This document shows positions 61,896-64,000 of a stretch of DNA of 64,000 nt, piece by piece. Under the pieces are notes generated by a model that searched no databases, was not told the origin of the DNA, and saw only the letters and a program-made list of their open reading frames with translations. The position numbers were made by a program, and so were the translations under genes. Source of the DNA: Arcicella aurantiaca (GTDB lineage: Bacteria; Bacteroidota; Bacteroidia; Cytophagales; Spirosomataceae); contig NZ_QGGO01000001.1 in the NCBI RefSeq assembly GCF_003148625.1, positions 124,001 through 188,000 of the forward strand, written 5' to 3'. Each line of letters opens with the position of its first letter. The stretch's first letter is position 1.

Positions 61896-63707
61896 ATGAA
61901 GAAATATTTAATCCTACTTTTATTTTGCCTACCATTTATGGGGCAAGGGCAAACTTATATTACTATTGCTCAAGCTCGAAAAGTTGCAGTTGGAAAAGCT
62001 GCTTATGTTATTGGACGAGTTACGGCTACCAATCAATTTGGCTCAATGGCTTATATTCAAGATGCTACTGGAGGAATTCCTGTTTTTAATACTGCCTTTG
62101 CCAATGGCGTTTCAATCGGAGATTCGGTGAAAGTTGCGGGATTAATTGCCTCTTTTAGTTCTCAAATTCAAATTGGAAGTACCTCAAGTATCGTTGATTA
62201 TACAAAAATTAATGTACCCGCAAAGGCTGTTACGCCAAAAGTTATTTCTATTACCGATGCCAAAAATTATGAAGGACAATTGGTGACGATTAAAGACCTT
62301 GATTTTGACGATAAGAAGTTTGTCTTGTTGCCCAATGCAAATTATGCAACTAAAAATGGGACAAATACGCTTGAAGTGAAAATTAATGCAACAACTAATC
62401 TTATCGGAAGAACAAAACCGCAAAGTGCCGTAACCATCACAGGTATTGTAGGTTTGAATAATACGACGTATCAATTGCAACCACGTTTTACTGATGATTT
62501 GCCAAATACCGAAGTTTACAAAAAGCCTCAAACGGGTTTAACGGCTGAAAAATCCTTTAAATTAGCTACTTGGAATACCAATTGGTTAGGAAATACCGCC
62601 AATGGACCAACGGGAGAATTGCTCCAACAGAAAAATTTTCAACAAGTTTTAGATTCTCTTAAAGCTGATATTTTTGTTTTGGAGGAGGTTTCGAATGTGA
62701 AGTTTTTTAAAGATTTTATTTCAAAATATACCAATTATAAAGGTTTTTGTTCTTCAGCGGTTTCGGCGGGAGGTGTGGCAGACGATGCACAACGAGTTTG
62801 TTTTGTCTATAAAAAAGGCGTAGTTGATTCTGTTTCGGCTCGTTCGTTATTGACAAAAGCGACTCCTCTGCCTAATTATCCAGATAATAAACCAAGCAAT
62901 TTTTGGTCTTCTGGACGCTTACCGTATTTGTTTGTGGCTGATGTTAATATTAATGGCGTGAAAAAACGATTGAACTTTGTTGGTATTCATGCAAGAACAA
63001 ATACAATTGGCACTACTGCAACAACTGCCGAAAAGGAGTTGCAATATGCTCAGAGAAAATACGATATTGGCGTACTGAAAGATACTTTAGACGCTCAATT
63101 TCCGACTGCCAACGTGATTTTGATTGGAGATTATAATGATGATGTCGATGAAACCGTCTCGGAAATTACTTCTACAAAAGAATCATCTTACAAGAAATTT
63201 ATTGACGATACAAAGAATTACCAAATAGTTACTAAGTCGCTGACAGATAATGGTGTAAGGAGTTATTTGTCGCAGAATAATGTGACAGACCATATCACCG
63301 TTTCTGACGAATTAGTGAATAATTACGTGGCAAATTCAGTCTCGACAGAGTTAGGATTTATGTATATTGCCAATTATTCAGCAACAACGTCAGACCATTT
63401 GCCTGTATATGCAACCTTTAATTTTGAAAGAGATAGAGTTTTGGGTTTTGAACCAAAATTTGAAGAGTTGGCGATGAATGTTTATCCAAATCCAACGAAA
63501 GGTAGTATAACTATTGAAGTAGAGGGCAATACTTTTGATTATTCTCTAATGAATTTTTCGGGAAATAATTTAATAGAAAGTTCTGGAAACTTTTCAGAAA
63601 TGAATCAGTCCATCAATGAAAAGTTGTCAATTTTACCTTTGGGAATGTATTTTTTGAGAATACAAGCAGGGGAGAAGCATGGGGTTTTGAAAATTGTCAA
63701 AGAATAA
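61896..63707 (+). CDS. Secreted endonuclease/exonuclease/phosphatase-family protein with DUF5689-like and type IX sorting domains
   Basis: From the ATG at 61896 (MKKYLILLLFCLPFMGQGQ) there is a clean signal peptide; the longer frame from 61800 overlaps the transposase and repeats. The ~603-aa protein has a DUF5689/OB-like N-terminal domain (~25-215: GRVTATNQFGSMAYIQDATG, GDSVKVAGLI), then an EEP nuclease/phosphatase domain (~225-510): TWNTNWLG, FVLEEVSNV (Glu), FVGIHARTN, ILIGDYNDDVDE and TSDHLPVYATF (Asp-His). A type IX sorting domain (MNVYPNPTKGSITIE...) ends it. It probably hydrolyses extracellular DNA or phosphodiesters. Confidence 0.88.
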   Translation: MKKYLILLLFCLPFMGQGQTYITIAQARKVAVGKAAYVIGRVTATNQFGSMAYIQDATGGIPVFNTAFANGVSIGDSVKVAGLIASFSSQIQIGSTSSIVDYTKINVPAKAVTPKVISITDAKNYEGQLVTIKDLDFDDKKFVLLPNANYATKNGTNTLEVKINATTNLIGRTKPQSAVTITGIVGLNNTTYQLQPRFTDDLPNTEVYKKPQTGLTAEKSFKLATWNTNWLGNTANGPTGELLQQKNFQQVLDSLKADIFVLEEVSNVKFFKDFISKYTNYKGFCSSAVSAGGVADDAQRVCFVYKKGVVDSVSARSLLTKATPLPNYPDNKPSNFWSSGRLPYLFVADVNINGVKKRLNFVGIHARTNTIGTTATTAEKELQYAQRKYDIGVLKDTLDAQFPTANVILIGDYNDDVDETVSEITSTKESSYKKFIDDTKNYQIVTKSLTDNGVRSYLSQNNVTDHITVSDELVNNYVANSVSTELGFMYIANYSATTSDHLPVYATFNFERDRVLGFEPKFEELAMNVYPNPTKGSITIEVEGNTFDYSLMNFSGNNLIESSGNFSEMNQSINEKLSILPLGMYFLRIQAGEKHGVLKIVKE

Positions 63708-64000
63708 CTATTCACATTTTCTACGAGTATCCGCAAGAGCAATGATTTTCCAACCTTTATCGGTTTTATAAAATTGAAAAGCGTCAACACCACAATGTTG
63801 GCGTTTTTCGTTTACGTACAATTCGTAAGGCGTCCAAGCGGTTGCCATTTGAGCATCTACTCTGATTTCATAGCTTAAAACTCTTTCTTCAATTTTTACA
63901 TTGGCGGGTAAACTGCCAATTTGTTTTACAAACCCATCAATTGAGTTTTCTGTGGTTAATTCCAAAGCACCCGTTTTGCGATTTGTTCCAATTGACTGCA
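63708..64000 (-). CDS. NTF2-like (DUF4440/SnoaL-type) protein, 5'-truncated by window edge
   Basis: The minus-strand frame is open from the window end to the stop at 63708, giving 97 or more residues; no start is inside. The visible C-terminal half (VKIEERVLSYEIRVDAQMATAWTPYELYVN, split: EERVLSYEIRVDAQMATAW; GVDAFQFYKTDKGWKIIALAD) is the strand pattern of nuclear-transport-factor-2-like proteins. Small-molecule binding or a minor enzyme role is typical. It starts directly at the end of the convergent nuclease gene (no gap). Confidence 0.8.
   Translation of the reverse strand, partial: QSIGTNRKTGALELTTENSIDGFVKQIGSLPANVKIEERVLSYEIRVDAQMATAWTPYELYVNEKRQHCGVDAFQFYKTDKGWKIIALADTRRKCE

Noticed and set aside
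1-64000. tRNA, rRNA, prophage or plasmid genes
   Set aside because: No cloverleaf, rRNA core words, integrase, terminase, capsid or replication-initiator gene was recognised in either strand.

Overview
The window is AT-rich chromosomal DNA from a member of the Bacteroidota, most likely Cytophagales (Emticicia/Arcicella-like; the rank is inferred). The evidence is a TonB-dependent receptor next to a DUF4249 lipoprotein, three exported proteins with C-terminal type IX secretion sorting domains, DUF3822-coaD and DUF4290-murA neighbourhoods, promoters of the TAnnTTTG type and few Shine-Dalgarno sites. I see no rRNA, tRNA, CRISPR array, phage or plasmid genes. Most genes are housekeeping or surface functions.

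Layout. 1-1032 is the 3' end of purL. 1.2-2.1 kb is an Rpn-type PD-(D/E)XK nuclease. 2.6-6.3 kb is an outer-membrane receptor and lipoprotein pair. 6.5-11.5 kb holds hemH, a DMT permease, an overlapping SRPBCC-like/COQ4-like gene pair, an alkyladenine glycosylase, a cyclase-family hydrolase and an FKBP isomerase. 11.6-18.3 kb holds ftsK, an FG-GAP secreted protein and murF. 18.6-23.8 kb holds a coiled-coil membrane protein, ahcY, a Uma2-like nuclease, DUF3822 and coaD. 23.8-28.5 kb is a MarR-controlled EmrA/EmrB/TolC-type efflux operon with readable divergent promoters and operator. 28.6-33.3 kb holds an Omp85-like barrel, ald with a divergent Lrp regulator, an FAD oxidoreductase and DUF952. 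33.4-40.1 kb holds mutS2 and a very large SNF2 helicase. 40.2-46.9 kb holds a modular secreted glycosidase-like protein, YicC, an exported amidohydrolase and DUF3050. 47.1-49.1 kb holds small unknown genes and a GxxExxY nuclease inside repeats. 49.1-60.9 kb holds a YfhO-like membrane protein, a LolA-like protein, a sterol-desaturase-family enzyme, murA, DUF4290, dgkA, DUF1361 and a creD operon. 60.9-64 kb holds a REP-associated transposase with its repeats, a secreted nuclease and a partial NTF2-like gene.

The most striking layer is intergenic. A 14-bp palindrome family (CAGAC-tetranucleotide-GTCTG) forms a 6 x 33-bp array at 18.3 kb, a diverged pair at 40.2 kb and a 6 x 26-bp array at 61 kb. 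The last abuts a Y1-type REP-associated transposase that has another copy just 3' of it. Separately, a GxxExxY PD-(D/E)XK gene is flanked on both sides by copies of a second repeat. At least eight further imperfect inverted repeats of 50-150 bp lie between genes. Repeat/nuclease units are the best candidates here for under-described biology.

Other points: MurA carries Asp in place of the fosfomycin-target Cys; a perfect COQ4 metal motif occurs in a lineage expected to use menaquinone; and HemH has a Cys-rich insertion. Family names rest on motif recognition by eye; no database search was run.
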